Translations under genes and position numbers: made by a program
The notes under the pieces: generated by a model
What the model was told of the DNA's origin: nothing
Seen by the model: only the letters and a program-made list of their open reading frames with translations
The model's database searches: none
Assembly (NCBI GenBank): GCA_020024915.1
Contig: JAHHSZ010000015.1
Location: 1-23,736 of the forward strand
Source: Fusobacterium sp.
GTDB taxonomy: Bacteria > Fusobacteriota > Fusobacteriia > Fusobacteriales > Fusobacteriaceae
Direction of reading: 5' to 3'
Length of the DNA stretch: 23,736 bases
Shown here: in pieces, positions 1 to 7,746 of the stretch
How the letters are laid out: the number at the start of each line of letters is the position of its first letter
Position numbering within the stretch: position 1 is the stretch's first letter

Positions 1-11
1 TTAACATATTT

Positions 12-71
12 ATAGACGAAATTAAATTATTAAAATAGAAAAAAATAATTTTTTTAGAAAATAATAGACGA
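12..71. promoter_or_regulatory. Pair of ATAGACGA direct repeats upstream of the PTS promoter
   Basis: The octamer ATAGACGA occurs at 12-19 and again at 64-71, in the same orientation and 52 bp apart, close to five helical turns, so both copies would face the same side of the DNA. They lie upstream of the -35 at 96. This arrangement suits a transcription factor binding as a looped or paired unit, but the flanks are very AT-rich and I recognise no family consensus. Chance is possible. Confidence 0.25.
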
Positions 72-95
72 TATTTTTTATTAAAAATATAAAAT

Positions 96-125
96 TTGAC
101 AAAAATATACATTTTATTTTATATT
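96..125 (+). promoter_or_regulatory. Sigma-70-type promoter of the fructose-family PTS gene
   Basis: A perfect -35 TTGACA lies at 96-101, followed by an 18-bp AT-rich spacer and a -10 TATATT (5/6) at 120-125. Transcription would start near 132, giving a leader of about 40 nt. A strong GGAGG ribosome binding site at 161-165 sits 7 nt before the ATG. Confidence 0.7.
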
Positions 126-172
126 ATGAACATAAGAAACTATTACTGAGAAAATTTGATGGAGGTTGGAAT

Positions 173-1993
173 ATGTTAAATAAAAAATTTATTAAAATGA
201 ACCTTACTGGAAAAAATAAAAACGAGATTTTAGAAGAAATGGTTGATATTCTTGATAAAGGTGGAGTTCTAAATGATAAAGAGGAATATTTAAGAGTAGT
301 TAAAGAGAGAGAAGCTACATCTTCTACAGGATTAGAAGAGGGTATTGCAATTCCCCACGGAAAAACAAAAGCTGTAAAGAAAGCTACTATAGCTTTTGGA
401 AAATCTGAAACTGGTGTAGATTTTAACTCATTAGATGGAGAGAAAGCAAGATTATTTTTTATGATTGCAGCTCCAGAAGGAACTACTGATGAACATATTG
501 AAATGCTATCTAAAATTACTAACAAACTTTTAAACGATGAATTTAGAGAAAAATTGGATAATGCCAAAACAGAAGATGAGATAATAAAATTATTTAATAC
601 TGTTGAAAAGAAAGAAAATGAAGCAATAATAAAGAGAGATGGATATGTTGTAGCTGTAACTGCTTGTCCTGTTGGTATTGCTCATACATATATGGCTGCT
701 GATTCATTAATTAACAAAGCTTTAGAATTAGGAGTGGATATAAAGGTTGAGACTAATGGTAGTGTTGGTGTTAAAAATGAACTAACTGCCGAAGATATCA
801 AAAGAGCTACTGGTGTTATTGTAGCTGCTGATAAGAGCATAGATATGGATAGATTTGAAGGGAAAAAACTTATACAAGTTCCTGTGAAAGAAGCTATTAG
901 AATTCCTGAAGAATTAATCAATAAAACTCTAAATGGAGAGGGGATAATATTTCACTCTTCATCTAAAAAAGAGAGTAAAACTACTACTAAAAATGAAAAG
1001 ACTGGAGTTTACAAACATCTGATGAATGGTGTTTCTAATATGTTACCATTAGTTGTTTGTGGAGGAGTCCTTATTGCACTTTCAATTGCTCTATCTGGAA
1101 TAAAAGCTGGAGCTGGAGCTGATGTCACAAATCCATTTTTAAAATCTATGTTGGATTTAGGTGTTACTGCATTTGGACTTATGATTCCTGTTTTATCTGG
1201 ATATATAGCCATGAGTATTGCTGATAGACCTGGACTAGCTCCTGGACTAGTAGGTGGTGCCTTAGCTAATACAGCTGGAGCTGGATTTTTAGGTGGTATG
1301 GTTGCTGGTTTTGCTGCTGGTTATATTGCAAAATGGATTAAAAACTGGAATGTTCCAGCTGGACTGAGACCTATTATGCCAATCTTTGTCATTCCCCTAG
1401 TTTCTACTGGACTAGTAGGTGTATTGATGTATTTTATCAGTTCTCCTATATCTGGATTTATGAATGGTTTAACTAATGTTCTTAAAGGAATGCAAGCAGG
1501 ATCTATCTTTTTAGCATTAATTTTAGGTCTTATGATCTCTTTTGACATGGGAGGCCCTATCAACAAAGTTGCATTTCTATTTGGATCTGCTATGATTACT
1601 CAAGGAGTTCCAGAGGTCATGGGTCCTATTGCTGTAGCTATCTGTATTCCTCCTATTGGAATGGGATTAGCTACTATGATAGGTGGTAAAAACTTTGAAA
1701 TATCTGAAAGAGAAGCTGGAAAAGCTGCATTTGCTATGGGACTTATAGGAATTACAGAAGGGGCTATTCCATTTGCTGCTGCTGATCCTTTAAGAGTAAT
1801 CCCTTCTATAATGACAGGTAGTGCTATTGGTGCTGTTATTGCTGCTATTGGTAAGGTTGCTGATCACGCTCCTCATGGTGGACCTATTGTTTTACCAGTT
1901 GTTGACAATAAATTGATGTTTATTATAGCTATAGTTGTTGGTTCATTAATCACTGCTATTATGGTTAATATCCTTAAAAAAATAAAAAAATAG
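173..1993 (+). CDS. fruA: PTS fructose-family transporter EIIABC
   Basis: One polypeptide carries all three PTS modules for phosphorylating import of fructose or a related hexose. EIIA spans about residues 1-145, with the phospho-acceptor His62 in a GIAIPHGKT motif. EIIB spans about 157-260, with Cys165 in the signature VTACPVGIAHTYMA. The membrane EIIC runs from about 280 to the end and carries DRPGLAPG (351-358), DMGGPINK (458-465), GITEGAI (526-532) and APHGG (566-570). At 606 aa it is the usual size for the A-B-C fusion. The start follows GGAGG by 7 nt. No 1-phosphofructokinase or regulator gene accompanies it here, so the exact sugar is open; mannose-type or mannosylglycerate-type substrates are the alternatives. 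The family call is firm. Confidence 0.93.
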   Translation: MLNKKFIKMNLTGKNKNEILEEMVDILDKGGVLNDKEEYLRVVKEREATSSTGLEEGIAIPHGKTKAVKKATIAFGKSETGVDFNSLDGEKARLFFMIAAPEGTTDEHIEMLSKITNKLLNDEFREKLDNAKTEDEIIKLFNTVEKKENEAIIKRDGYVVAVTACPVGIAHTYMAADSLINKALELGVDIKVETNGSVGVKNELTAEDIKRATGVIVAADKSIDMDRFEGKKLIQVPVKEAIRIPEELINKTLNGEGIIFHSSSKKESKTTTKNEKTGVYKHLMNGVSNMLPLVVCGGVLIALSIALSGIKAGAGADVTNPFLKSMLDLGVTAFGLMIPVLSGYIAMSIADRPGLAPGLVGGALANTAGAGFLGGMVAGFAAGYIAKWIKNWNVPAGLRPIMPIFVIPLVSTGLVGVLMYFISSPISGFMNGLTNVLKGMQAGSIFLALILGLMISFDMGGPINKVAFLFGSAMITQGVPEVMGPIAVAICIPPIGMGLATMIGGKNFEISEREAGKAAFAMGLIGITEGAIPFAAADPLRVIPSIMTGSAIGAVIAAIGKVADHAPHGGPIVLPVVDNKLMFIIAIVVGSLITAIMVNILKKIKK

Positions 1994-2005
1994 TTCAAGT
2001 TGAAA

Positions 2006-2052
2006 AAAAATAACTCCCATGCTATTATTTATATAGAATGGAGGTTATTTTT
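2006..2052 (+). promoter_or_regulatory. Hairpin that buries the ribosome binding site of the EIIC paralogue
   Basis: Positions 2006-2020 pair with 2038-2052 to give 15 positions of stem, with one G-U pair and one C/A mismatch, around a 17-nt loop. The downstream arm contains the whole GGAGG (2040-2044) of the next gene and ends directly at its ATG (2053). The downstream arm also ends in a U-rich run, so the structure could double as an intrinsic terminator of the upstream PTS gene. Either way it should lower expression of the downstream gene, unless something melts it. Confidence 0.6.
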
Positions 2053-3009
2053 ATGAGAAAAATTTTAATGAAAAGTATTATTCAGTCTATTCCGGCAGTA
2101 ATTATTGGTGGAATAATGGCAATAATTGCCCTATATACAAAAATAGATTTTTTTAAAATTGTAAGTAACTATAGTTTTTTTATTGTTCCTCCACTTCTAG
2201 CTGGATTTATTGCCAAAGAAAAGTGTGGGAGTACAGGATTTATTCCTGCTCTTATCTTAGGAAGTTTATCTCAATTTATCAATCTTGGACTTATTGGTGG
2301 AATTCTTTCAGGAATATTTATTGGGTATTTTGTTGAACTTTTAAAAAAGATAAAAGTTCCTCTTGAATTTAGCTCTATTATGTATCTAATAATTATTCCA
2401 ATAACTTCAACACTGTTAGGTAGTTCTATTATGTTCTATCTTTTAAAAGAACCAATAACTTTTTTTATAAAAAATACAAATCTCTATCTCAATACTTTAA
2501 GTGATAAAAATATTATATTTTTGATCTTCATACTTGGTGGTATGATTGGTGCTGATTTAGGTGGACCTATTAATAAAATAGCATATATCTATGGTATTAC
2601 AACTTTAGATTATGGAAAATATAATATTATGGGACCTCTCGCTGTGGCTATCTGCATTCCACCACTATCATTAGGAATAGCTCAATACATTTTGAAAAAT
2701 AGATTTTCAAAAATTGAACATGATACTGGTATTTTAGCTATATTTTTAGGTATACTTGGAATTACTGAAGGAGCTCTAATATATTTGACTAAAGATATTA
2801 AAATTCTTCCAATAACAGTTATAAGTTCTGCTATTGGTGCTTGTTCAGCAACTATTCTCCATGTTACCTCAAAGGCTCCTCATGGTGGATTGATTGTTTT
2901 ACCTCTTGTAGATAATAGAATAGGATTCTTAATTTCAATTGCTATTGGCAGTATAGCAGCTATTTTCCTACTCTATTTTCTTAAAAGTCCAATAGATAAA
3001 GAAATTTAA
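2053..3009 (+). CDS. Stand-alone fructose-family PTS EIIC paralogue, no EIIA or EIIB
   Basis: This 318-residue multi-membrane-segment protein aligns with the C-terminal EIIC half of the preceding permease. Shared landmarks are ADLGGPINK (167-175), GITEGAL (236-242) and APHGG (275-279). It lacks both phosphoryl-transfer domains, and the DRPGLAPG signature is replaced by KCGSTGFIP (57-65), so it is clearly diverged. It needs a partner EIIB to phosphorylate anything; the neighbour could supply one, or it may be a facilitator, a sensor or a decaying duplicate. An ATG at 2038 is in frame but overlaps the ribosome binding site, so the start is 2053, 8 nt after GGAGG. The reading frame is intact, which argues for retained function. 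Confidence 0.8.
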   Translation: MRKILMKSIIQSIPAVIIGGIMAIIALYTKIDFFKIVSNYSFFIVPPLLAGFIAKEKCGSTGFIPALILGSLSQFINLGLIGGILSGIFIGYFVELLKKIKVPLEFSSIMYLIIIPITSTLLGSSIMFYLLKEPITFFIKNTNLYLNTLSDKNIIFLIFILGGMIGADLGGPINKIAYIYGITTLDYGKYNIMGPLAVAICIPPLSLGIAQYILKNRFSKIEHDTGILAIFLGILGITEGALIYLTKDIKILPITVISSAIGACSATILHVTSKAPHGGLIVLPLVDNRIGFLISIAIGSIAAIFLLYFLKSPIDKEI

Positions 3010-3013
3010 AATA

Positions 3014-3059
3014 AAAAAGTTGATTGCTAGGGACACATTCCTTAACAAATCAACTTTTT
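3014..3059. terminator. Bidirectional terminator between convergent genes
   Basis: AAAAAGTTGATT (3014-3025) pairs perfectly with AATCAACTTTTT (3048-3059), a 12-bp stem around a 22-nt loop. T-runs follow the stem in both directions. It serves the EIIC paralogue on the plus strand and the EamA permease on the minus strand. Confidence 0.8.
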
Positions 3060-3074
3060 ATTTTATACTCTTAA

Positions 3075-3947
3075 TTATTTTTTCAACTTGAAATCTCCTT
3101 CAGCTAAAACTACAGATGCAAATATCAAAATTCCTCCAAATAACATCTTTATAGTTAAAATATCTCCCATAAATATCACTGAGGCTAATGCCCCAAATAA
3201 TATCTCTGTTGAAAGTATCAAAGATGTTGTAGAAGCAGCTACATATCTTTGAGCAGCTGTTTGAACTAAATATGCTATCATTGTATTACAAATTACTAAA
3301 AATCCAATAGCCAATACTTGAACTGTATTTAGTTTTGTACTAATTAAAGAGAAATTTTCAAATAAAATATTCAATACAAATGTCAAAATTCCAGCACTTA
3401 ACATTTGAAAAGTATTGACTATAACAGGGTTCTTTCCCTTTATAGTAGCTCCAATTATTGACATTTGCAAAGCAAAAAATATAGCACATACAAAAGTTAG
3501 AAAATCTCCATAGTTCACACTAAAATCCCGATCTAAAGAGAGAAATCCTATTCCAAACAAGCATAAAAAAGAAGCAAAATATATTATACTTTTTGGTTTT
3601 TCTTTAGTAATCAACCAAGAGATAAAAGGTACCATTACAACGTATGCACCTGTTATAAAAGCATTCTTTGAAGAGGTAGTATAAAATAATCCAACTGTCT
3701 GCAGTGAAAATGCCACCCCTAAAACTAGTCCAGCTCCCAAGCCCAACTTTATCTCTGATCTTGTCGGTTTTTCTCCAGCAAACTTCAAATAAATAAACAG
3801 TATTAGTGCTGTTACTAAAAATCTTATTGACATTAAAGCATTAGGTGCTATTCCACTTTCCAATGCAATCTTTGTAATTGGAAATCCACTTCCCCAAGAG
3901 GTTGCTACTAAAATTAGTGCCCCCTTATAAATACTCTTTTTCTCCAT
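3075..3947 (-). CDS. EamA/DMT-family membrane transporter
   Basis: The 290-residue protein has about ten hydrophobic segments in two EamA repeats, the layout of drug/metabolite transporters. The first repeat begins with the typical ATSWGSGFPITK at about residues 15-26. A positively charged LKK tail ends the protein. Substrates in this family are usually amino acids, nucleotide-related compounds or drugs and cannot be read from sequence. The frame extends upstream to a GTG at 3977, but a GGGAGG ribosome binding site lies 8 nt before the ATG at 3947, so I use that start. The gene stands alone between cutC and the convergent PTS genes. Confidence 0.88.
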   Translation of the reverse strand: MEKKSIYKGALILVATSWGSGFPITKIALESGIAPNALMSIRFLVTALILFIYLKFAGEKPTRSEIKLGLGAGLVLGVAFSLQTVGLFYTTSSKNAFITGAYVVMVPFISWLITKEKPKSIIYFASFLCLFGIGFLSLDRDFSVNYGDFLTFVCAIFFALQMSIIGATIKGKNPVIVNTFQMLSAGILTFVLNILFENFSLISTKLNTVQVLAIGFLVICNTMIAYLVQTAAQRYVAASTTSLILSTEILFGALASVIFMGDILTIKMLFGGILIFASVVLAEGDFKLKK

Positions 3948-3982
3948 ATTTGTATCCTCCCTACCAAATACTCTCACACTAT

Positions 3983-4011
3983 AGGATACCCCATTGTTCT
4001 CTTTTTTTCAA
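3983..4011 (-). promoter_or_regulatory. Possible promoter of the EamA transporter gene
   Basis: On the minus strand TTGAAA (4006-4011) and TATCCT (3983-3988) are separated by 17 bp, 36 bp ahead of the chosen start. The -10 matches only 4/6. I see no clear terminator after cutC, so read-through is the alternative. Confidence 0.35.
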
Positions 4012-4035
4012 TAAGAAGATATAAAACTAAAAATT

Positions 4036-4644
4036 TTAAACTATTTTCCTTCCGTGATACTCTTTACTTGGTATAGTTTCAGAGATTTCTTTTAAGCTAC
4101 CCTTAGTAACTTTTCCTGCTACTATTATTATAATGTCATCTCCAGCTTCTTTTATCATTGCATTTAAGATATTTTTTCCTTCCAGAGCTGTTTCTTTTGT
4201 TCCTGAAGTCAATATTCTATCAACTCCTAAATCTGCTAATTTTTTTACTTGAGCTACTGGATCTGCTAACTCGTCTATTGCTTTATGAAAAGTTATTGAC
4301 ATAGGTTTAGCTAATTCTATCATCTCTTTTATAGCTTCATAATTAATTGTATTATCTCTATTTAAAGCCCCTATAACAACACCTTTGACACCTAATTTTT
4401 TACAAACTCTTATATCCTCTTTCATTATCTCTAATTCTTCTTCTGTATAAAAGAAGTCTCCCCCTCTTGGTCTGATAATTACAAAAGCTGGAATATCTAG
4501 TTTCTCAACAACCATTTTTATAGTTCCATATGAAGGTGTTGTTCCTCCCTCTTCTAAGTTATCACAAAGTTCTACTCTCTCTGCTCCTAATTTTTGTGCT
4601 TCTATTGCTTCTAAAAAGCTCCCAATACATTTTTCTCTTAGCAT
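4036..4644 (-). CDS. cutC: CutC family protein
   Basis: The N-terminus carries the family hallmark: residues about 18-35 include KLGAERVELCDNLEEGG, followed by TPSYG. Later DRILTSG and the ending YHGRKIV are typical of the shorter CutC proteins of about 200-210 aa; E. coli CutC is longer. CutC proteins form a TIM-barrel and have been linked to copper homeostasis, but their biochemical role is unsettled. The AGGAGG ribosome binding site overlaps the stop codon of pepV, leaving an 8-nt gap, so the two genes are almost certainly co-transcribed. Confidence 0.9.
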   Translation of the reverse strand: MLREKCIGSFLEAIEAQKLGAERVELCDNLEEGGTTPSYGTIKMVVEKLDIPAFVIIRPRGGDFFYTEEELEIMKEDIRVCKKLGVKGVVIGALNRDNTINYEAIKEMIELAKPMSITFHKAIDELADPVAQVKKLADLGVDRILTSGTKETALEGKNILNAMIKEAGDDIIIIVAGKVTKGSLKEISETIPSKEYHGRKIV

Positions 4645-4652
4645 TTTTCCTC

Positions 4653-6047
4653 CTAAATATACTCACTTAATTTTAATATAGCTTTAGCATATACTTCTAT
4701 TCCAATCTTTAACATATCCAAGTCCATACACTCATCAAAACTGTGGGGATTTCCTTTAAACTCCCTGAAATTTGGTCCAAAAGCCACTGTATTTGGCATA
4801 AGTTTAGCATAAGTTCCTCCACCTAAAGCTGCAGGCTCTTCATCTCTTCCTGTAATATCTCTATAGGTGTCTTGTAAAGTTTTTACTAAGATAGAATCCT
4901 TTGCAAAATATAGTGGTGGATTATGGTTCTCCTTAAAGAATACAACTCCATTTTCTTGAGCTCTACATTGTAACTCTCTGTCCAAAATCTCCTCTGTTAT
5001 TGATATTGGATATCTAATATTGAATTTTATATTTATATACTCATCTATTTTTTTAGTAATTCCAGCACTGATAGTTAAATCCCCAGTTTCCATATTTAAA
5101 CTATCTATTCCCAATAATTTTCCGTCAGTTGTCTCTTGAATATGTTCAGCTATAAATCTTACAAAATTTTTAAGTGAATCTTTTTCTTCTAATACCTCAT
5201 TTAAAAATAGATACATTCCATAAATTGAGTTAATTCCTCTTTCAGGTGAACTTGCATGAGCAGCTTTTCCATTTACTATCACTACCAATCTATCTTTCTC
5301 TTCCAATAATTTAAAACTACATTTTGAAAGTTCAACCATTTTTTTCAAACTCTCTTTAACTTTTGTAGCTGAACTATTTTTTAAAGTTATTTTTCCCTGT
5401 TCAGGAACTACATTTGATCTTGTACCCGCTTGTATCTCTAAAACCTCTGTCCTATCCCAATCAATTCTCTCTCTAAAAGAAAATGTATATATACCCTTCT
5501 CTGAAAATATAACTGGAAATCTTCCATCAGGTGTAAAGGCATATTTTGGTGGTTTTTCTAAGCTTAGGTAGTGTTTTATATCCTCATCTCCACTCTCTTC
5601 ATTTGTTCCAAAGATCACTCTTACTCTTTTATTAAAGTGTGGATTCTCTTCTAATAGAGCCTTTAATGAGTACAATGAAGATATGATTGGTCCTTTATTG
5701 TCTATAGCTCCTCTTGCTACCAGACAATTATTCTTTATCTCCCCTCCATATGGATCTACACCCCATTTAGAACAATCTCCTTCAGGTACAACATCTATAT
5801 GTCCTAAGATAGCAATATACTCCTCTCCCTCTCCAATTTCAGCATAACCAACATAGTTATCTAGATTTTTAGTTCTAAATCCTAAATTTTGAGCCAATTC
5901 CAAAGTTTTTTCAAGTCCATATTTTAAATTCTCTCCAAATGGAGCATCTCCTACTGGTTCAGCCTTTACTGTTTTTATCTTTATAATATCTATAACATCT
6001 GACATTATCTTATCAAAATTATCATCTATATAGTCTTTAATTTTCAT
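4653..6047 (-). CDS. pepV: PepV-type dipeptidase (M20 metallopeptidase)
   Basis: This is a cytoplasmic zinc dipeptidase releasing amino acids from imported dipeptides, in keeping with the amino-acid fermentation of fusobacteria. Zinc and catalytic motifs are visible: His83 in GHIDVVPEG, Asp116 in RGAIDNKGP, the Glu150-Glu151 pair in NEESGDED, Asp174 in FTPDGRFP, and a late His in NPHSFDE. It is 464 aa, normal for PepV (about 460-470). The frame continues upstream to 6095, but that extension would code through a terminator-like hairpin. A GGAGG lies 5 nt before the ATG at 6047, which I take as the start. Carnosinase-like M20 relatives are the only real alternative. Confidence 0.92.
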   Translation of the reverse strand: MKIKDYIDDNFDKIMSDVIDIIKIKTVKAEPVGDAPFGENLKYGLEKTLELAQNLGFRTKNLDNYVGYAEIGEGEEYIAILGHIDVVPEGDCSKWGVDPYGGEIKNNCLVARGAIDNKGPIISSLYSLKALLEENPHFNKRVRVIFGTNEESGDEDIKHYLSLEKPPKYAFTPDGRFPVIFSEKGIYTFSFRERIDWDRTEVLEIQAGTRSNVVPEQGKITLKNSSATKVKESLKKMVELSKCSFKLLEEKDRLVVIVNGKAAHASSPERGINSIYGMYLFLNEVLEEKDSLKNFVRFIAEHIQETTDGKLLGIDSLNMETGDLTISAGITKKIDEYINIKFNIRYPISITEEILDRELQCRAQENGVVFFKENHNPPLYFAKDSILVKTLQDTYRDITGRDEEPAALGGGTYAKLMPNTVAFGPNFREFKGNPHSFDECMDLDMLKIGIEVYAKAILKLSEYI

Positions 6048-6068
6048 AGTTACCTCCAAATAAACAAA

Positions 6069-6091
6069 GAAGCAACTAAAGAAGTTGCTCC
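6069..6091 (-). terminator. Terminator-like hairpin after the PTS/glycosylasparaginase operon
   Basis: On the minus strand an 8-bp stem (6084-6091 with 6069-6076, one G-U pair) encloses a 7-nt loop and is followed by a T-rich stretch ending just before the pepV ribosome binding site. It lies 11 nt after the EIIB stop. It likely ends or attenuates the PTS operon; pepV then needs read-through or a promoter I cannot point to. Confidence 0.55.
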
Positions 6092-6102
6092 TCATTTTTT
6101 AA

Positions 6103-6408
6103 CTATCCTATTAAACCTAGAGCAAAGTCTAAAACTTTATCCCCTTTCATCATTCCATAATCAATAGTATTGATTACTTCTACTTTTTTCCCAACTTCAG
6201 CTGCCATCTTCTCAAATTCAGCTTTTCTATATTTAATTTGTGGTCCCAATAAGAAAACATCATATTTATCTAAGTTTTCTTTAAACATCTCTAGACCTAC
6301 AGCTTTTATTTCAACCTCTATTCCCTTTTTCTCTGCTGCTTCTAACATTTTTTTTACCATCAAGCTTGTTGACATTCCGTTAGAGCAAAGTAATAATATT
6401 TTTTTCAT
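6103..6408 (-). CDS. PTS lactose/cellobiose-family EIIB
   Basis: The 101-residue soluble protein starts MKKILLLCSNGMSTSLMVKK, with the phospho-acceptor Cys8 in the P-loop-like CSNGMSTS motif typical of IIB(cellobiose/chitobiose). Length and the GPQIKYRK segment fit the family. It passes phosphate from EIIA to the sugar bound at EIIC. It is the last gene of the four-gene operon, 30 nt after the EIIC gene. GGAG precedes the ATG. Confidence 0.93.
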   Translation of the reverse strand: MKKILLLCSNGMSTSLMVKKMLEAAEKKGIEVEIKAVGLEMFKENLDKYDVFLLGPQIKYRKAEFEKMAAEVGKKVEVINTIDYGMMKGDKVLDFALGLIG

Positions 6409-6438
6409 ATTGACACTCTCCTTATAACTCCGCTATTT

Positions 6439-7722
6439 TTATTCTCCTAATTCTGTTTCCTCTTTTAATGATGCTTTATCTAGTATCCTTAAGAATGGTA
6501 AGTAGATCATAGCTCCTAAAACTAAGTTAAATATCTGTATTAAAGCTCCTGATAACCCTCCTACTACAAAGAATCCACTTATAACTGCTGGTGTTGTCCA
6601 AGGTAAAGCAATCCCTATTGGCTTTGCAACAAGACCTATATTCATAGCTATATACTGTGTTGTAACTATTACTAATGGAACTATATTAAATGGAATCAAC
6701 ATAATTGGATTTAATATTACTGGTAGTCCAAACAATAATGGTTCATTTATATTGAATAGACCTGGTACTGCTGCTATCTCTCCAACTGATTTTATATGTT
6801 TACTTTTTGCAAATATTATAATTGCTAATAGTAGAGATAATGTTGCTCCAGATCCCCCCATCCATACCATATCAAAGAATTGCTCTGTGATAACATGTGG
6901 AATAGGCAATCCCTCTTTTATTGCTGCTATATTTTCTAATTGGTTCTCTAACCAGAATGGTCTAACAATACCGTTTACCATTGATCCAGCATTAATTCCT
7001 ACTGACCATAAGATAGATATTGAAAATACTGTTAACATAGATCCTATATATGAAGTTCCCAATGATTTTAGTGGTATAGCTATTACTTTATATACAAAAT
7101 CATGAATTGTTCCAAATGATGTATGAGCCATTCCTACTCTTACTAATAGTGCTACTATTAATATTGCTGCTCCAGGAATAAGAGCTTCAAATGATCTAAT
7201 TACTTCAGGTGGTACTCCATCTGGCATTTTTACTAAGATATTTCTTTTTACGAAAAATCTAAATATTACCATAGTAAAGAATCCTACCATCATAGCTATA
7301 AACATTCCTTTACTTCCTAACCAGTCAAAAGTGATTACACTTCCATACTCTTGTGTATTTCCTAAAGGTGTTAAGATAAAAAATGCCACTGTTGATAACA
7401 ATCCTACTGCAACGCTATCCAATTCAAATTGCTTTGCTAATTGTTGAGCAACTAAAAATGATACATATACAGCTAACATTGAGAAAGTTGCATTTACAGG
7501 TATATCGAAAACTGATCCCCAGTTATCTCCAAAAACACTTTTCATAAAATTTTGATATGCTGGTAATGGGAATGATTGAATCATTAAAAATAATGAACCT
7601 ATCATCAATGCTGGCATCAGCATAACAAACGCTCTTCTTATTCCATTAACATATTTATTAGCTTCTAGCCAAGCAGCTATAGGAACAAGTTTTTCTTCTA
7701 ATATATAAATTAATTTGTTCAT
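6439..7722 (-). CDS. PTS lactose/cellobiose-family EIIC permease
   Basis: The 427-residue membrane protein resembles CelB/ChbC: an N-terminal amphipathic stretch with KYVNGIRRAFVMLMP (23-37), GGSGATL (289-295) and NINEPLLFGLP (324-334) containing the substrate-binding Glu. Where I recall an invariant His in a GIHG motif (His250 of the Bacillus ChbC structure), this protein has GINAG with Asn244, which suggests an unusual ligand. AGGAGG lies 6 nt before the ATG. The gene sits between glycosylasparaginase and EIIB, 24 and 30 nt away, so it is plausibly the permease for a glycosylasparagine or related amino-sugar compound. Confidence 0.92.
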   Translation of the reverse strand: MNKLIYILEEKLVPIAAWLEANKYVNGIRRAFVMLMPALMIGSLFLMIQSFPLPAYQNFMKSVFGDNWGSVFDIPVNATFSMLAVYVSFLVAQQLAKQFELDSVAVGLLSTVAFFILTPLGNTQEYGSVITFDWLGSKGMFIAMMVGFFTMVIFRFFVKRNILVKMPDGVPPEVIRSFEALIPGAAILIVALLVRVGMAHTSFGTIHDFVYKVIAIPLKSLGTSYIGSMLTVFSISILWSVGINAGSMVNGIVRPFWLENQLENIAAIKEGLPIPHVITEQFFDMVWMGGSGATLSLLLAIIIFAKSKHIKSVGEIAAVPGLFNINEPLLFGLPVILNPIMLIPFNIVPLVIVTTQYIAMNIGLVAKPIGIALPWTTPAVISGFFVVGGLSGALIQIFNLVLGAMIYLPFLRILDKASLKEETELGE

Positions 7723-7746
7723 TCTTATCCTCCTATTTTATGTTCA

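Noticed and set aside
39..55. A-run/T-run palindrome as a terminator of a gene left of the window
   Set aside because: The stem is only A-T pairs with a 3-nt loop and no GC core, so it is expected by chance in such AT-rich DNA.
124..567. Antisense open frame opposite the EIIA domain
   Set aside because: It is Ser/Leu/Phe-rich, lies wholly opposite a clear PTS gene and has no family features; it is a shadow. The same applies to the other antisense frames over the PTS, lipid and repair genes.
2038..2052. Upstream ATG for the EIIC paralogue
   Set aside because: The ATG overlaps the GGAGG used by the ATG at 2053 and has no ribosome binding site of its own.
4012..4035. AT-rich stretch after cutC as a terminator
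   Set aside because: It contains only an AAAATTTT core with no stable stem, so I do not call it.
6048..6095. N-terminal extension of PepV
   Set aside because: It would translate a terminator-like hairpin and lacks a ribosome binding site; the M20 protein begins at MKIKDY.
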